Shown here one piece after another: positions 28,801-40,664 of a stretch of 64,000 bases of DNA. The translations under genes were made by a program, and so were the position numbers. Numbering within the stretch: position 1 is the first letter of the stretch; every line of letters begins with the position of its first letter. The DNA comes from Paralvinella palmiformis (taxonomy: Eukaryota > Annelida > Polychaeta > Terebellida > Alvinellidae): positions 340,001 to 404,000 of the forward strand of contig JAODUP010000014.1 of NCBI GenBank assembly GCA_025642065.1. The letters are read 5' to 3'. The notes beneath the pieces were generated by a model. The model made no database searches, was not told the DNA's origin, and worked only from the letters and a program-made list of their open reading frames with translations.

Positions 28801-31247
28801 TGGATTTTGTACTTATTAGGAAGGAGGAGAGTAATACACCTAGTAAGTAAGTTAGATAGGTTACGGACTATTCACCCTCGGTTGCATTCGTCCTGGATAT
28901 AAATAGACTATTCTCCCTTTATTGTTATTCACTCTTAATAAAAAGGACTATCCACCCCTGTTGTACTATATAATAAAATTATATATATGTGTGTGTGTGT
29001 AATGTTATAAGTTGGTGATGTTAGTGATAAACAGCTAGATAATCATGCAAGTATAATTGATGATTGGTATTTTACGACCACTTTTGTTCACATGATGGGC
29101 TAAATGGACCGAGCGACTTTCAAAGGTAATGAAGCAAAGTCGAAGATGAAACAACCTTCAGATATGCCAATGATGAGATTCGAACACGGGTGGTAGTGAT
29201 CTGCGATCAAACATGCTACCGCTAGACCAATGAGGCACCTCATGCAAGTATGAACTTACACCATATGTCAATATGAATAAATTATGTTTATAATAAGTGG
29301 AAACCCGATATGATAGAATGCTTGCTCATTTTGTATTAAACTGTTTTAAATATTAAGTTTTAAATTAGTTTCAATATTCAGTTCTAAATTGTTTTCAATA
29401 GTTAGTAGTAAATTTTAGTTTATTTGTATTATTTTGATAAGTATGAAAATAAACATGCATGCATATATTGCTGTTTACCCAGTTTGGGCTGAGTGTATAT
29501 AGCGTCTTTATTATAATATAGTGATCTGAAAAAACGTCTAATTTTTTTCTGAAATATTATTACAAAAAACACATATTATTATTAATTGTATTTATATTAT
29601 AAAATAAGGGCGAAAGTAAATCGAGGGAGATGATTCTCAAAAATAAACATATAGCACGTTGTTGCGTAGTCAAGCATTGGAAACCTGTTCGCTGCTGCTA
29701 ATGGTCCAAGCACTCAATGCTCATGCGCCAAATATGCGTTTTTCTGGTGCTTGGATGCGGAGCATGAAGCTGAGCATTGGAACCTTTTACCTAAAAAGTT
29801 TTCTTTCAGGTCACTGGTCGGAAAGGTGTATGCTGGTGGTAAAGAGCGGAGGACTATTTTGGCATGTTTTGGATGCTCAGACAAGGATATATCTGAGCAC
29901 TCGAGTCAACCATATATCCTTCGTGCACATTGTGAATATTTAAGATGTACTAGAGAATTAAACATCTGTTTAAAAAAAGGTTGCTTGGTTCAAGTTTGCC
30001 CGCCTAAGATAAAACACCGAAAGGCAATTTGGGGGGATAAATTTGCACTGTGTTCGTGATTATTTGTATTTCAATTTGTTAGATGTACATAAAACAATTG
30101 ATGCATGATTTAATGAGACCATGGATTATGTCCAACATTAAAAATGCATCAATTCAATGCAGTCGTCTTTTCCATCTCACTTGAAAAATAATTCATCACA
30201 TATGTCACCGTAATATGATTTACATGCATATAATATGTATATATAACTACATTCTAATCATAAAACATATTGTATTGTGGTTAATTTCTTTATAAAATAT
30301 CTAACAGCACAACACCTGAACTTCTTTTTCACTGTATGTCGATTTTAATTGTTTTTATGTCTGTGGATTAAAAATATATACATTGGACCTAACAGTGGTC
30401 ATTTTCTACCCTATCGAGGTATATATTTCCTAATAAAATGTAAGGATACCATGTCAAGTTATATATTTACTTATTAGTCTCTTCAAGACCTATCTAATGA
30501 AACAAAAATGGATGTTCTACGACTAATTTGCTGATTGGTGTTTGGGCCAATTTTGCAGCCTTATTTCTGAAAAATGTGATAACTTGATACATTTTATTTC
30601 TGTTTATGTATTATACATAAATATTACATTACACAAATGATGAAAACAGGTCAGTAGTACAATTATTTGGTGATTTATGACGTTCATAACCCTTCGCCTT
30701 TGGAATTAGACTTTTGTATCCTGTCAAATAAGTGGCGATATTTTAGCTGATTACTCAATAATTATAAAAGATAGCCCCATTAAACTATATATTTTCTTCT
30801 TAGTTATGACAAGACCTACAAATTGAAAGCTGTATGACCATTAAATGATTTTCAAAAAATGACCACCTTCCCTAATAAAAGAAGGAATACGTGGATTGGT
30901 TTCTATCACCATTATCATGCAAATAAATGAAAAATTAGTTTGACATCCCTATTCTATTCAAATTTCAATGACTGAATGAGTTAGATCTATGAGTATGAGC
31001 CAATCGTGTCTAGATCTATGACTTTGTCAATATCAGTCTTATGAGGTGCGACCTTTACTTTAGCCTTAACCGTAGTTTACGAGGAATTACGGGTTTAGAT
31101 TAAAACAAACGTATGGTTCGGCGTTAATTATCATACATACACAAACACGCACAGTGAATGAGAGCATATAATGAACTAGATTAAACACCACGGATATAGT
31201 TTAATCAAAGAAAATATAATTCTCACGTTCACAGCGGCCAAAGCCAT
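24200..31247 (-). CDS. MRPL30: Mitochondrial large-subunit ribosomal protein L30 (uL30m), complete
   Basis: Encoded protein of the mitochondrial 39S subunit. Three exons join in phase 0: 31227-31247 (MALAAVN, donor gtgaga), 26679-26975 (acceptor attttcag, donor gtgagt) and 24200-24580 (acceptor tttctag, stop TAA). The total is 233 codons with stop. The diagnostic uL30 block is split over exons 2 and 3: HQLHVVWRTRS, RPWWEKDIMKKMGL, then VHKNIPSVNAML and VKHLVVIKPL, closely matching the vertebrate order (PHKLHIVTRIKS, YWEKDIIKMLGL, HKNIPSVNA). The N-terminus is basic and hydrophobic, as expected of a mitochondrial presequence. The C-terminal extension of about 70 residues after the L30 fold is longer than in the 161-residue human protein and rich in charged residues. 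Exon 1 is very short and rests on start context, phase and donor only, so it is the least certain part. Confidence 0.92.
25066..25280. repeat. Direct duplication in MRPL30 intron 2, copy 1
   Basis: The segment starts aatatctctatatagattac and continues through ctatgtggtggtgtcac, a (TA)n tract, and ggttccagtatattggtaac. The same order recurs about 600 bp away at 25673-25974. Confidence 0.85.
25673..25974. repeat. Direct duplication in MRPL30 intron 2, copy 2
   Basis: It is collinear with 25066-25280 but carries about 70 extra bases after its (TA)n tract (around gaggctgtgcggaataagcg), framed by repeated 'ataaggaacc', so part of this copy was expanded or received an insertion. Confidence 0.85.
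26013..26263. repeat. GGAATTG/CAATTCC-rich inverted-repeat element
   Basis: Repeated caattccgatt and caattccaattccggaa motifs on the left face ggaattggaa motifs on the right, and 'gaattgaccccatgtctg' occurs twice. The pattern suggests a small palindromic DNA element. It ends where the SINE family 2 copy starts. Confidence 0.55.
26262..26412 (-). mobile_element. tRNA-headed SINE, family 2, copy 2
   Basis: Minus-strand tRNA-like head (gcgcaatgagtagagcgctg, then gtgttcaaatccacc) with the body tgtttgtgggatttgtttcc, as at 19866-19985. The tail ends in atatgtccccagcatgac. It lies in MRPL30 intron 2. Confidence 0.65.
28190..28560. mobile_element. hAT-like MITE ('ccaggacttt' type), copy 1
   Basis: The ends cagagttcatacac and gtgcgaacgctg are decayed inverted repeats. 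The interior is built of ccatgactttcca/aattccaggacc type motifs and their complements. The same element, with better ends, lies at 60399-60685. It is inside MRPL30 intron 1. Confidence 0.65.
29055..29239 (-). mobile_element. tRNA-headed SINE, family 1, with perfect target-site duplication
   Basis: Minus-strand copy flanked by the 12-bp direct repeat tcatgcaagtat (29043-29054 and 29240-29251). Read on the minus strand it has an A-box region (ctagcggtagcatg), the B box gttcgaatc, then the family body (catatctgaaggttgtttca, aaagtcgctcggtcc) and tail (aaaagtggtcgtaaaa). About 185 bp. Confidence 0.9.
29640..30060 (+). other. Two overlapping unexplained ORFs in MRPL30 intron 1
   Basis: Two plus-strand frames (29659-29943 and 29751-30059) overlap in a locally GC-richer patch of an AT-rich intron. 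The second includes CFGCSDKD and several Cys/Lys-rich stretches. I recognise no family. A decayed transposon coding fragment is the likeliest explanation. Confidence 0.2.
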
Positions 31248-31339
31248 CCCTGCTGTGTCCTAAAATTGTGAACAGGAACTGTGGATTAAAAAGATGGACA
31301 CAAGTTAAACATATACGAGCTGAATTAAGTAGTCAGTAG

Positions 31340-31583
31340 ACATACTTGTTAATTGCCATATTATGTGTAAAAACCCATTTAATTATATTTCGGAGTCGGT
31401 ATACATCTAGCAAAAAAGAAACATTATAATAGACACCTGGGTACAAATCTTTAGCTAGAAATCTAATATAATCAATTTCGGCCCATGATACTTTTGACCC
31501 AACACTTTCGACATTAATTTTATGTTTATTCAAATTGAACCCCATTCTACAACAAAAATATAAGAATAATAGGCACGTACTGA

Positions 31584-31654
<71 letters not shown>

Positions 31655-31860
31655 GTATGTATTAATTTTAGCTCGTAGATCTAGTACATAAAGTTATAAA
31701 CATTAAACATATACAAGCGTGGAACTTAAAAAAATAAACGTATTTTTGAAGCAGTTATTATTCAATTCAAACAATTTATTTCAGAATATAAAATTCCATA
31801 TACATATGATATAGTGAAGTAGATAATATATATATATATATAGTATATTAAAGGATCATT

Positions 31861-31903
<43 letters not shown>

Positions 31904-32330
31904 ACTATTTTAACTGTTTCAAATTCAGATTCAGAACGGACGAAAAGCATATTATAAAGAGCCCGAATGCTGGGGCTGATCAGCGTAAGATCATCGGCAT
32001 ATATAATTTTAAAACCTTATTATCAATTCATCTATATACACAATAAAAAGAATCGGTGATAAAATACCTCCTTAATTGCTTAATTCACGCCATTTAGAGT
32101 ACTTACATCAATCCCAAGAGACAGACTTGGTGACGTGACTTAACTATCAAGCAGAAAACGAATAATAATACAAGGTATAGGTTTATATGCATAAATAGTA
32201 CAAACAATTTTCCATAATTCACTTCGTCAAATGCTTTACCGGGATCTAGTATTTTTTTAAAGAAGTTGTTAATGTCAGTGCTTTTACATATCTAATAATT
32301 AACTGCATGAATCCATACAAATAGTCGCAC
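31340..32330 (-). mobile_element. Decayed non-LTR retrotransposon reverse-transcriptase fragment
   Basis: Minus-strand translation gives RT-domain pieces in order: an ILSP-like catalytic-region motif near 32090, then the YADD active-site box with ADDLTLISPSIRALYNML near 31960-32000, then a downstream palm/thumb-like stretch (31333-31545). Stops and frameshifts abound, and (TA)n tracts at 31592-31651 and 31831-31899 split it. It starts about 90 bp upstream of MRPL30 exon 1. Confidence 0.65.
31592..31651. repeat. (TA)n microsatellite
   Basis: About 30 TA units interrupting the LINE remnant. Confidence 0.95.
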
Positions 32331-32341
32331 ATAAAGTAGTG

Positions 32342-32400
<59 letters not shown>
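32342..32400. repeat. (CT)n(TA)n microsatellite
   Basis: A CT run followed directly by a TA run, at the 5' border of the LINE remnant. Confidence 0.95.
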
Positions 32401-32403
<3 letters not shown>

Positions 32404-34564
32404 TTTGGCTTAAAGTCAAATTCTAAATCTGATGTGTACAACTCTTTTCTGCGAACTGATCCATAATAACGATATCAAATGTAGTTTTTGCTAGAGGAGA
32501 GATTTTCTAAAGATTCTTAGGGATAGAAACAATCGTGGAGAACAATATATGCTATTGTGAAACCATAGCATTTAGCAATAAACATATCGTAACATGGAGT
32601 TATGACTGCTATTGATCAGATGATCCGAATCAAAACCAATATTGCCGTCATGCACTTTAATTAATTGTCAGTGTTCGACTTTTGAATACATTTAGTCCCA
32701 GTTGACTGTAAACTTTTTATTTTAGTGTTCTTGTTATTATCCATAGTTGAAATCAGAACAGAATATGTATGACTAAGTTCAGTAACAGTAGGGGGAAAAA
32801 TTATGTATAAATTTTCATATTCGGAAACAAAAAGCTCTTCTATTTCAGCACCACGCCTCGTCAACAGCGATGTGAATATTGTGGCTTCGCTATTTAATTT
32901 TCGTTAGCTCCAAAAATCGGTATCGTTTAATATAAGTTATTAAACAAGTATTTTTATGAGGAATATATCCTTTTTGGCGAACCGTATACAGCATATAATG
33001 ATACCACTGTCTTGTCATTTTTCATAATTTCATATATTTGGCTTGTGTTTGGGTTGCCACCATCTAACCAGATCCAGGGTCATAAACGGAGTGATCCCTT
33101 TCAGGCTTAATCTTGATTTTCCGACTGGGAACGACATTTGAATATTCTTGTATGCTTGGAATATACGTACTATCTTTCCCTGCTTGAATGTAGCTGTTAA
33201 TAATATATGAGTAATAGTGTCCATCGATCTTCTGTGATCGATATCATGACAAAAACATGTCCCCGTCTCATCGGGGATATAAATATCACACACAAAACTT
33301 CTAATGTAATGGATGATCCAGTGTAACGGGCTGCTTTTTGGTTTTCGAATCTGAATGCTTAGTGGACGAAGATTCTTTTTCGTGGACATCTAACAGTTCT
33401 GCGAGTAATCTGCGGAAAAATTGTCGGGCTCGGCCGGCATGTTCGTTTAAAAATTGCACTTAATTACTGGATATCACCTTATTTAGCAAAATATAGATCT
33501 ATGAAAACAATTAAAACTTACATATATACATTAATTAACTAAATTTAAAGCACGACAACAACCAGCCATATGGCATAAACTTTATTACAACATCTCCAGA
33601 TTAGTTATAAATACAATTTCCAATTAACTTAAAAATAAGTGTCACATAATCACATTAAAAGTGAAAATAAAAATTAGGTGTTTTTATTATTAAAATATAA
33701 ATAAATATAAATATAATGATCTAACATAACTAACTAACATAAATAATTAATTGTGTGCGCGTGTGTATGTGTGCGGCCAGTATATTATTATTAAATTAAT
33801 CTTGAAGTTATATATATATATATATATATAAAGGAATTTGTATTATGCATTTTATGGAGTTATATATATATTAATGAAATATATTTTCATATAGATATCT
33901 TAGATTATAACTCATCTCAGTTCTGATCTCATTTAGATTAATATTATCTATTTTCTTCAAACATTCCTACTCCGACTCGACCAGCCATGACTAATTGTCC
34001 AACACAGGCCACAGATATGATAAAATACACTCGGGGAAAAAAATGAAGATGAACATCAACCACATGATTACATATAATTAATATAATGGGGCTATTTTTG
34101 TCAAATTACACGATTTGCTTATTATTTCAACAACGACCATGAATACGCAATTATGCTATATTGCGATATATTTCAATAATCAATCGAGATACATCAACTA
34201 TTTTACTTTGAGCAAAATACAATAATATTCATTTTAATAAACAAAGGAATTTACATAAAAATAAATTCACATATTATAAGCTTCCCCTACTTTCGAACAG
34301 TATGTTTATTATCCCATCAATAAACTGGGTGTACCGCAAGTATTAAGTAAACCACGCATAGGCTAAAACCAGGTAAGAACAAATCGAAATATCTACCAAT
34401 TAAAATACTAAAAGAAACAACATATAAAATCAGCAGCTAGGCCAATGACAGGCCAATATCAATCAATAATTTCGCATTGGCATAATTCCTCGACAAATGA
34501 AAATAGCCAAAGTTGTTCTGGCATAGAAAACTCTCAGCTCAATTTAGTAATTAACTATTAAAAC

Positions 34565-34602
<38 letters not shown>

Positions 34603-34700
34603 GGTGCCGGACTTGAATTAGTTAAACCTTATGGTACTTAGCAGACATCGGGTCATCATTGATGTATCGAAACACTGAGTTCGAATTAAATGTATTTAGG
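32401..34700. other. Intergenic AT-rich stretch, no supported gene
   Basis: It contains a minus-strand open frame of 119 codons at 33030-33389 without recognisable domains, and (TA)n tracts at 33811-33831 and 34567-34600. I see no transposon ends or splice structure. Confidence 0.5.
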
Positions 34701-35592
34701 TTTCCGCTAAAAAGACATTTATCAAAATGTCATTAGCAATAGAATTACCAAGCAGGCATGACTTTGGCATATCAATGTGTGACAGCTCAATATGTTTAGA
34801 TGGCCTTTGAACTTGAAGTCATCATACGATTTCTGTATTCCAGCAGCGAATTTTCGGTCTAAAGGCAGCCTGCAGTAATCTAGTTTCAGTTTGTGCCATT
34901 TCAAGGTCTTGTAATTCATATTTGATTATTGAAGATACTGAGTTCCTTACAAAAGGATAGGACGTAGAACAATTCTCCGGATTTCGGAGATCGCCTGATT
35001 GTTTGCACCTTCAATACATAAACCTACTTCTTGTAAGAAGTATGCTGGAGTCCGGGATTGTACATTGTGGTTTTTAAACGGTACTGCAACTAAATAGTCG
35101 AGTTTGTCACGTTGTTCGAGTTGAGTCTCAGTCAGTAAAACCTGAGGCTAGACTATAACATGAGATTTGCTGAATACGATACACTTGGTTTTTGATGGAT
35201 AGACTCTCGGCCTATGGACTGATATATGTATAAATTTGCAATATTGATCGGCTTTAGGAGGCCACTTGGTAGTCAGCAGAACATTATCAGAATGCTGTTA
35301 AATTGTTTATTGTTGATAGTGATACCACATTCCATAGAGTTTAGTTCTACAATTATATGTTGGTAAAGGACGTTAAACAAAAAAGGAGACGAAAGACAAC
35401 ATTGACGGGTTGTTCTGGTCACTTTAATAGATTTACTCAGGTACCCATTCCATTTCACACCAGTAATCAGTTTATTATATCATCGAACTAGTGTCATCGG
35501 GCACGAATCTTGGAAACCTCCAATGGTCTTTCTGGTAAGCATGACATGTGAGATACTGTCTACGGACCTTCATCGTCTAGCGAGCAAACACA

Positions 35593-35636
<44 letters not shown>

Positions 35637-35640
35637 AGAA
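34700..35640 (-). mobile_element. Decayed non-LTR retrotransposon RT fragment, second copy
   Basis: Minus-strand frames contain the RT motif CCLSSPFLFNVLYQ followed by IIVELNSMECGITINN and a post-catalytic stretch (ANLYIYQSIG). This is a typical order for RT fingers/palm, but the YADD box itself is lost to frameshifts. A (CA)n tract at 35586-35634 marks its 5' side. Confidence 0.65.
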
Positions 35641-36290
35641 GACCGATTTTATTGTAGTATGCAATGATGTCAGTAACGAGAGACATCATCGTGCTGGTTA
35701 TTGTTCCTTCCCCGAGGATTGTTCCATAAGTCAATCATAGAATAAGCAGCACACGTCGAGAGTAAACAAATATTTCGGAACAAATGGCACGTTTAACGTG
35801 TTCAGATGATACGCTGTTATGTCCACGTGTACATCGTCCAGGTGTACATCGGCCGTCAGATGTTGCGCATACATTCTCGGTTGATGAACTATCAGATGGT
35901 AGTTAGGGTGGCGCATATTAATGCCTCTCATTGATTCTGGTTTATATCATAGCCAACATACAGTATCAGTTATGCTGTCAGTTTAACCACAGCATTAAAT
36001 AACGACTAACGGATTTAATTATATTGCCTCTGCATTACAGTTTCTACTGTTATTTCTTTAGAAGAGATACTCTATTCACGAAGTGTATATGATTCCTTTT
36101 GGTTATCACTTAGTTCAGATTCGTTGATATTATGTTGCACTCACTCTTTCTGCATATATACTGCCATTTTGATCATCCCTTTTCGTTGATTTGTAACATC
36201 GATATAATATATGACTGCTTCTAGGTTTGTCATACAGATTGCATTTTGAGCACCGGAGTATTTTACGATCACGATCAACCCTACAGTTAT
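35641..36290. other. Intergenic, no supported gene
   Basis: A minus-strand frame of 66 codons at 35731-35931 (His-rich, with HLDDVHVD) may be more LINE debris. No family was recognised. Confidence 0.4.
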
Positions 36291-36332
36291 TTTTCCACCG
36301 AGTGTTCTAGTTATTTTTCCACCGAGTGTTCT

Positions 36333-36469
36333 CCACTCTTGTTCAAATCTCGGCGTGGGCATATCTAAAGGTTGTTTCATCTTTGACTTCGCCTCGTTAC
36401 CTTTGGAGGTCGCTCGGCCCATTTAGCCTACCGTGTGCACAAAAGTGGCCGTAAAACATCAATCATCAT
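36333..36469 (+). mobile_element. SINE family 1, 5'-truncated, with 14-bp target-site duplication
   Basis: It begins inside the tRNA-like head (ttgttcaaatctcggcg) and runs to the family end (aaagtggccgtaaaacatca). It is flanked on both sides by ccaccgagtgttct (36319-36332 and 36470-36483). The left flank also carries an extra tandem copy of about 24 bp. Confidence 0.9.
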
Positions 36470-36543
36470 CCACCGAGTGTTCTTACACTTGTTATCCTAC
36501 CATTTATAATGGTTACGACATGATGGCTGCCAGCAATGTGCAT

Positions 36544-36699
36544 TACAGGTAGTGGTCGACTTACGACCTTGATTGGTTAAGACCGGCCTATGTTATAATT
36601 ACCATACGTATATTATACTGTGTAATGATATTATAATCATCTTTAAGTCGTACAGCCGGTCGTAAAGTCGAACAGTCGTAAGTCGACGACTACCCTATA
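36544..36699. mobile_element. Palindromic MITE with TA-type ends
   Basis: The left end tacaggtagtggtcgactta is the inverse of the right end taagtcgacgactaccctat, and gaccggcc/cagccggtcgtaaag repeats face each other inside. Its size of about 156 bp and 'TA...TA' borders fit a Tc1/mariner or pogo-type non-autonomous element. A diverged relative lies at 50795-51164. Confidence 0.7.
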
Positions 36700-37343
36700 T
36701 TTCAACGAGTTTTTCATACACGCTGGATAAATTCGTTGAGATCGCGTCATCACCTGGAGTGCCGTCTGCTGTCACGAAATCCGTAAAGTTGGCATGTTTC
36801 GGGATAAGCTTGCTGCTGTAATGTCACATACCAATGGCTCAGTCCAATTGATTCGCGAAATATGGGGGCATAATCTCATAAGAATTGCTGCCAGTTGAAT
36901 GAAGAGTGGGAAGCATGTCTCCTATTAGTGTATCGTTGAAAATATTACCAGACACGTCATAAGTTTCCTGAAAATCATCTAATGTAAGTGTCTCATATGC
37001 ATATATGCTAACCAAAGGAGCTACATGACAGCTAGAGAGAATTATAGTACTTAGTTGAGCTTGCTTAACGTTTAAGAGTTGGACATTTCTCCCTTCAAGA
37101 CATCCAATATTATGTACAGGTAAAACAAATTAGTTTTGTCATGGGAGATATAAACTCTTTAGTTTACAGTTACTCTCTAGTTTACAGTTAGTTCGTGATA
37201 TTTTAGTGATTTTAATATACATTTAAAAATATTCCGGAAGAAGTGAGCCAAAACATCTTTTGTTATCCAAAACTGTTAAAATAATACCAGTAAAATCTGT
37301 ATTTAAGATTTCTGATTTTCTGTGCCAATGCCCTTTTCACGTG

Positions 37344-37347
<4 letters not shown>

Positions 37348-37431
<84 letters not shown>
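37348..37431. repeat. (CA)n microsatellite, about 42 units
   Basis: An uninterrupted CA run just downstream of the copy A stop codon. The equivalent site in copy B has only about 15 units (58470-58500). The His/Thr and Cys/Val frames here are repeat artefacts. Confidence 0.97.
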
Positions 37432-37434
<3 letters not shown>

Positions 37435-37526
37435 AAATGTATTTCCACTTGAAAAACATTTAATTATAGACCAGTTGCAACTCTTCCTCTTTCAGATAGC
37501 CAGCTGCATTAATGATAGCAAATGTG

Positions 37527-40424
37527 CTAAATGTGACTCGAATACACAGTTGAGGTGTTCTGGCTCTCCAGTTTACGTCTGAAGAAGGCAAGAATCTGCT
37601 TCCAGCTATCTTCTTGAGCAAATGCATGATCCCTCATGTTACCACCAAACAACATAATGATTCCTGAAACATTAGTAACAGATTGCTGGAAAATATAACA
37701 ATAGTTGTCCTTTTTAATTACGGTTTCAAATTTATCTTCAGCTGGTAATTACAAACAATGAATTAGACAATAGGATTGCTGCAACACGCCACAACCCAAA
37801 CTATGTTGTGCGAAGTAAATTATTAGAGCGATGAATGATTGTTTCAGTTTAAATGATGACAACCTAACAAATATTCAGGGGTGTCACGTTACGAAGTAAA
37901 ACTACTTCGTTACTTTACTTGAGTAGTTTCGTCTAGTAACTGGATATAACCAAGTAAGAATTCAACCAACTATTTCGTTTACTTCGCGATATTTTTGTTA
38001 CTTATTTAGCCATAACATAGACTATGATTTAAGGGGCAATTGATATAGTTGCTACCCATCAACATTACAAGTTGTCACCAACTCGTGTATCTCTGATGAA
38101 TTTATTTTTGATGGCTCACTTTGTTTTACAACTTTTTAGCTGAATGATAACCGTTTTCTAAGATTGATTGTATTTAAATTTTAATCGCCTTCGGCTACAC
38201 CGACATTGAGAATCAGCTGGGAGCACAGCTACATGTCCGTGGATGCAATGAACCTAAGGTGGCAGTGCACGTCTGTGGACGCATTGAATACGATTTAGTC
38301 TTGTGATTCTCATATTTTGGGTTATCATAAATTTTATCTTTTACTTCAATTACTTTTAGAAAGTAGTTTTACTTTTTACTCAAGTAGATTTCTACAAGTT
38401 TACTTCTACTTAACTAATTTTGAAGAGGCTAACTTTTACTCCTACTCGAGTACAAAATAAAAATAGTTCAGTCACCCATTCTTGTAAGGAACTAGTTTTA
38501 TTTGCGGTAACGCTACGTTTTACTTCGTTACTTTTATTTACGTTGCGATATTTTCGTTACTTATTCAGTCATAACATAGCCTCGGGTTTCAGAGACAATT
38601 GGTACACTTGTCATTACAAGTTGTCACCAACTTTGGTATCTTTGATAAATTTATGGTAAACAAATATAGTTTAGTATGCTGTGGTACTGAAATGAGTTTT
38701 GTAAGAAAGCTAGCATTCAGTATCGACGTTTCAGCTGATGCTCACCAATATTCAAGACTCATCATAATTTTGCTAACCCATTTTTAAGGCTCGCTTTGTT
38801 ATATAATCCTTGAATCTGAAACCAAATGTTTTTGTTTTAAAGATTCATCGTAATTAAATGTTTAATCGCATTGACGACGCCAGCTTTGAGAATCAGCTTT
38901 TGGTAAAGTTGAACAAGGGCTTTGTTTTCAGTGAACTGAAGGTGCGCTGTGTATTTCATGCTCATATTTTGTGTTACATCTTCTACTAGTACTTCAATTA
39001 TTTTTAGAGAGTCGTTTTACTTTTTACTCAAGTAGATTTACTTCTACTTCTACTCAAGTAGTTTTGAAGAAGCTTACTTTTACTTCTATTCAAGTGCAAC
39101 GTAAAATTAATTCAGACACTCCTGCAATTGATGCATGCCTTTGATTAAAATGCAAAAAGAGAGTCATACATAATAAATTAAAACATACCAATCACTTTAT
39201 GATAAGCCGTTCCAGTATGCGGTGTGTATGGAGGTTCTATAAGGTGTCCAGCACCAGCATATCGTAATAACTGATAGTTGGTTTTGCCATGTTTCCTTAA
39301 TCTATCAATCAACAGATCAGTGTGTGTAGAATAAATGCATTGATCATCCTCACCGGTAATAAACAAAAATTCAGCACCTTTTGCCATCTCAACCTAAAGA
39401 AATATCCATTAAAATTCAACTGGTCATCGTCATATGTGAATCTTTTATGAAATGAAAACAAATTTCAATTTCTCTACAAATGTTGCCGGCTATAGAATGA
39501 TCTTTGTTAATGAAACATACCTTCACTAATGTCTCATCTGGTAAATCGGAATACCACACTGCATCACGATACACTACACCATCTGGGCCAAAATCTATCT
39601 TATCAACCATAGGCCTATTGGACATAAGAAATAATATATATTTAACCAGAAGAAAAAAAGGAAAAAAATGCTGAAGATTCTAACTCAAAATGAATTATTT
39701 TCACGTGAAAAGAATAAAAACCGAATAATGATACTACTGAAACTTTCATTAGTATCATCATTCAGCAATCTTAGCAACTATTTGTTCTTTATTTACCAAA
39801 CAGTAGGCTGCACCTTGCCACCTTTTCTGTGTACTCCGAGTGAAAAGTAATGACAACTTCCGATACAAACAACAGCTTTCACCTAAAAATAAAAATAACC
39901 TTAGGTGTTTGGTGCACCGTGGAAATGTTTGAAGTAGATCTCAAAACTTGAATTTTAACTGGTTTAATTAAGCTTATATTACAGCAAAATCAATATAATT
40001 ACCATGGGACTGTAGATAGCCATATATGAAATGAGCTCTGTTCCTTTGGACACAGCTATTGTTCCTATACCCCCAGACTGTACTTGATCATGATTTATCA
40101 TGAAATCAACAGCTTCCTGCAGATAACAAATAACTGGGACTGGTGAGACATTACACATGTCTCAGAAAGAAAAGTCGTCACTCTGGATTCAGTCCCCTGA
40201 AGAAACGTCCAGAGTTTGAATTCACGGTTCGAGATTCTCTGTGCCTGTGCCTTATTATACACAGCTAAAACACACACACACACAGACACACACAACACAC
40301 ACACACACACACACATACACACACATACACACACAAACACACACACACAAACACACACACACACACATAATAATATATATATATATATATACACACATAC
40401 ACACACCCACACACACGACACACA

Positions 40425-40468
<44 letters not shown>

Positions 40469-40594
40469 AGTTAATCTTTATAATCAGGTAATATGTATAT
40501 TATCTTAAATTTTCGGGTAATCTGTTTTAAATCTCAGTTAGTAATAGACGTATTACCTGAATATTTCAGCTAATTTACATATTATCTGATTATA

Positions 40595-40664
<70 letters not shown>

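Noticed and set aside
33030..33389. 119-codon minus-strand ORF as a gene
   Set aside because: No domain, splice context or codon signal; left as part of the intergenic description.
37260..37582. Poly-Thr/His and poly-Cys/Val ORFs
   Set aside because: Direct read-through of the (CA)n tract; the real coding sequence on this stretch is the minus-strand terminal exon of thioesterase copy A.
40098..40491. Cys/Val- and Thr/His-rich ORFs on both strands
   Set aside because: Compound CA/TA microsatellite artefacts.
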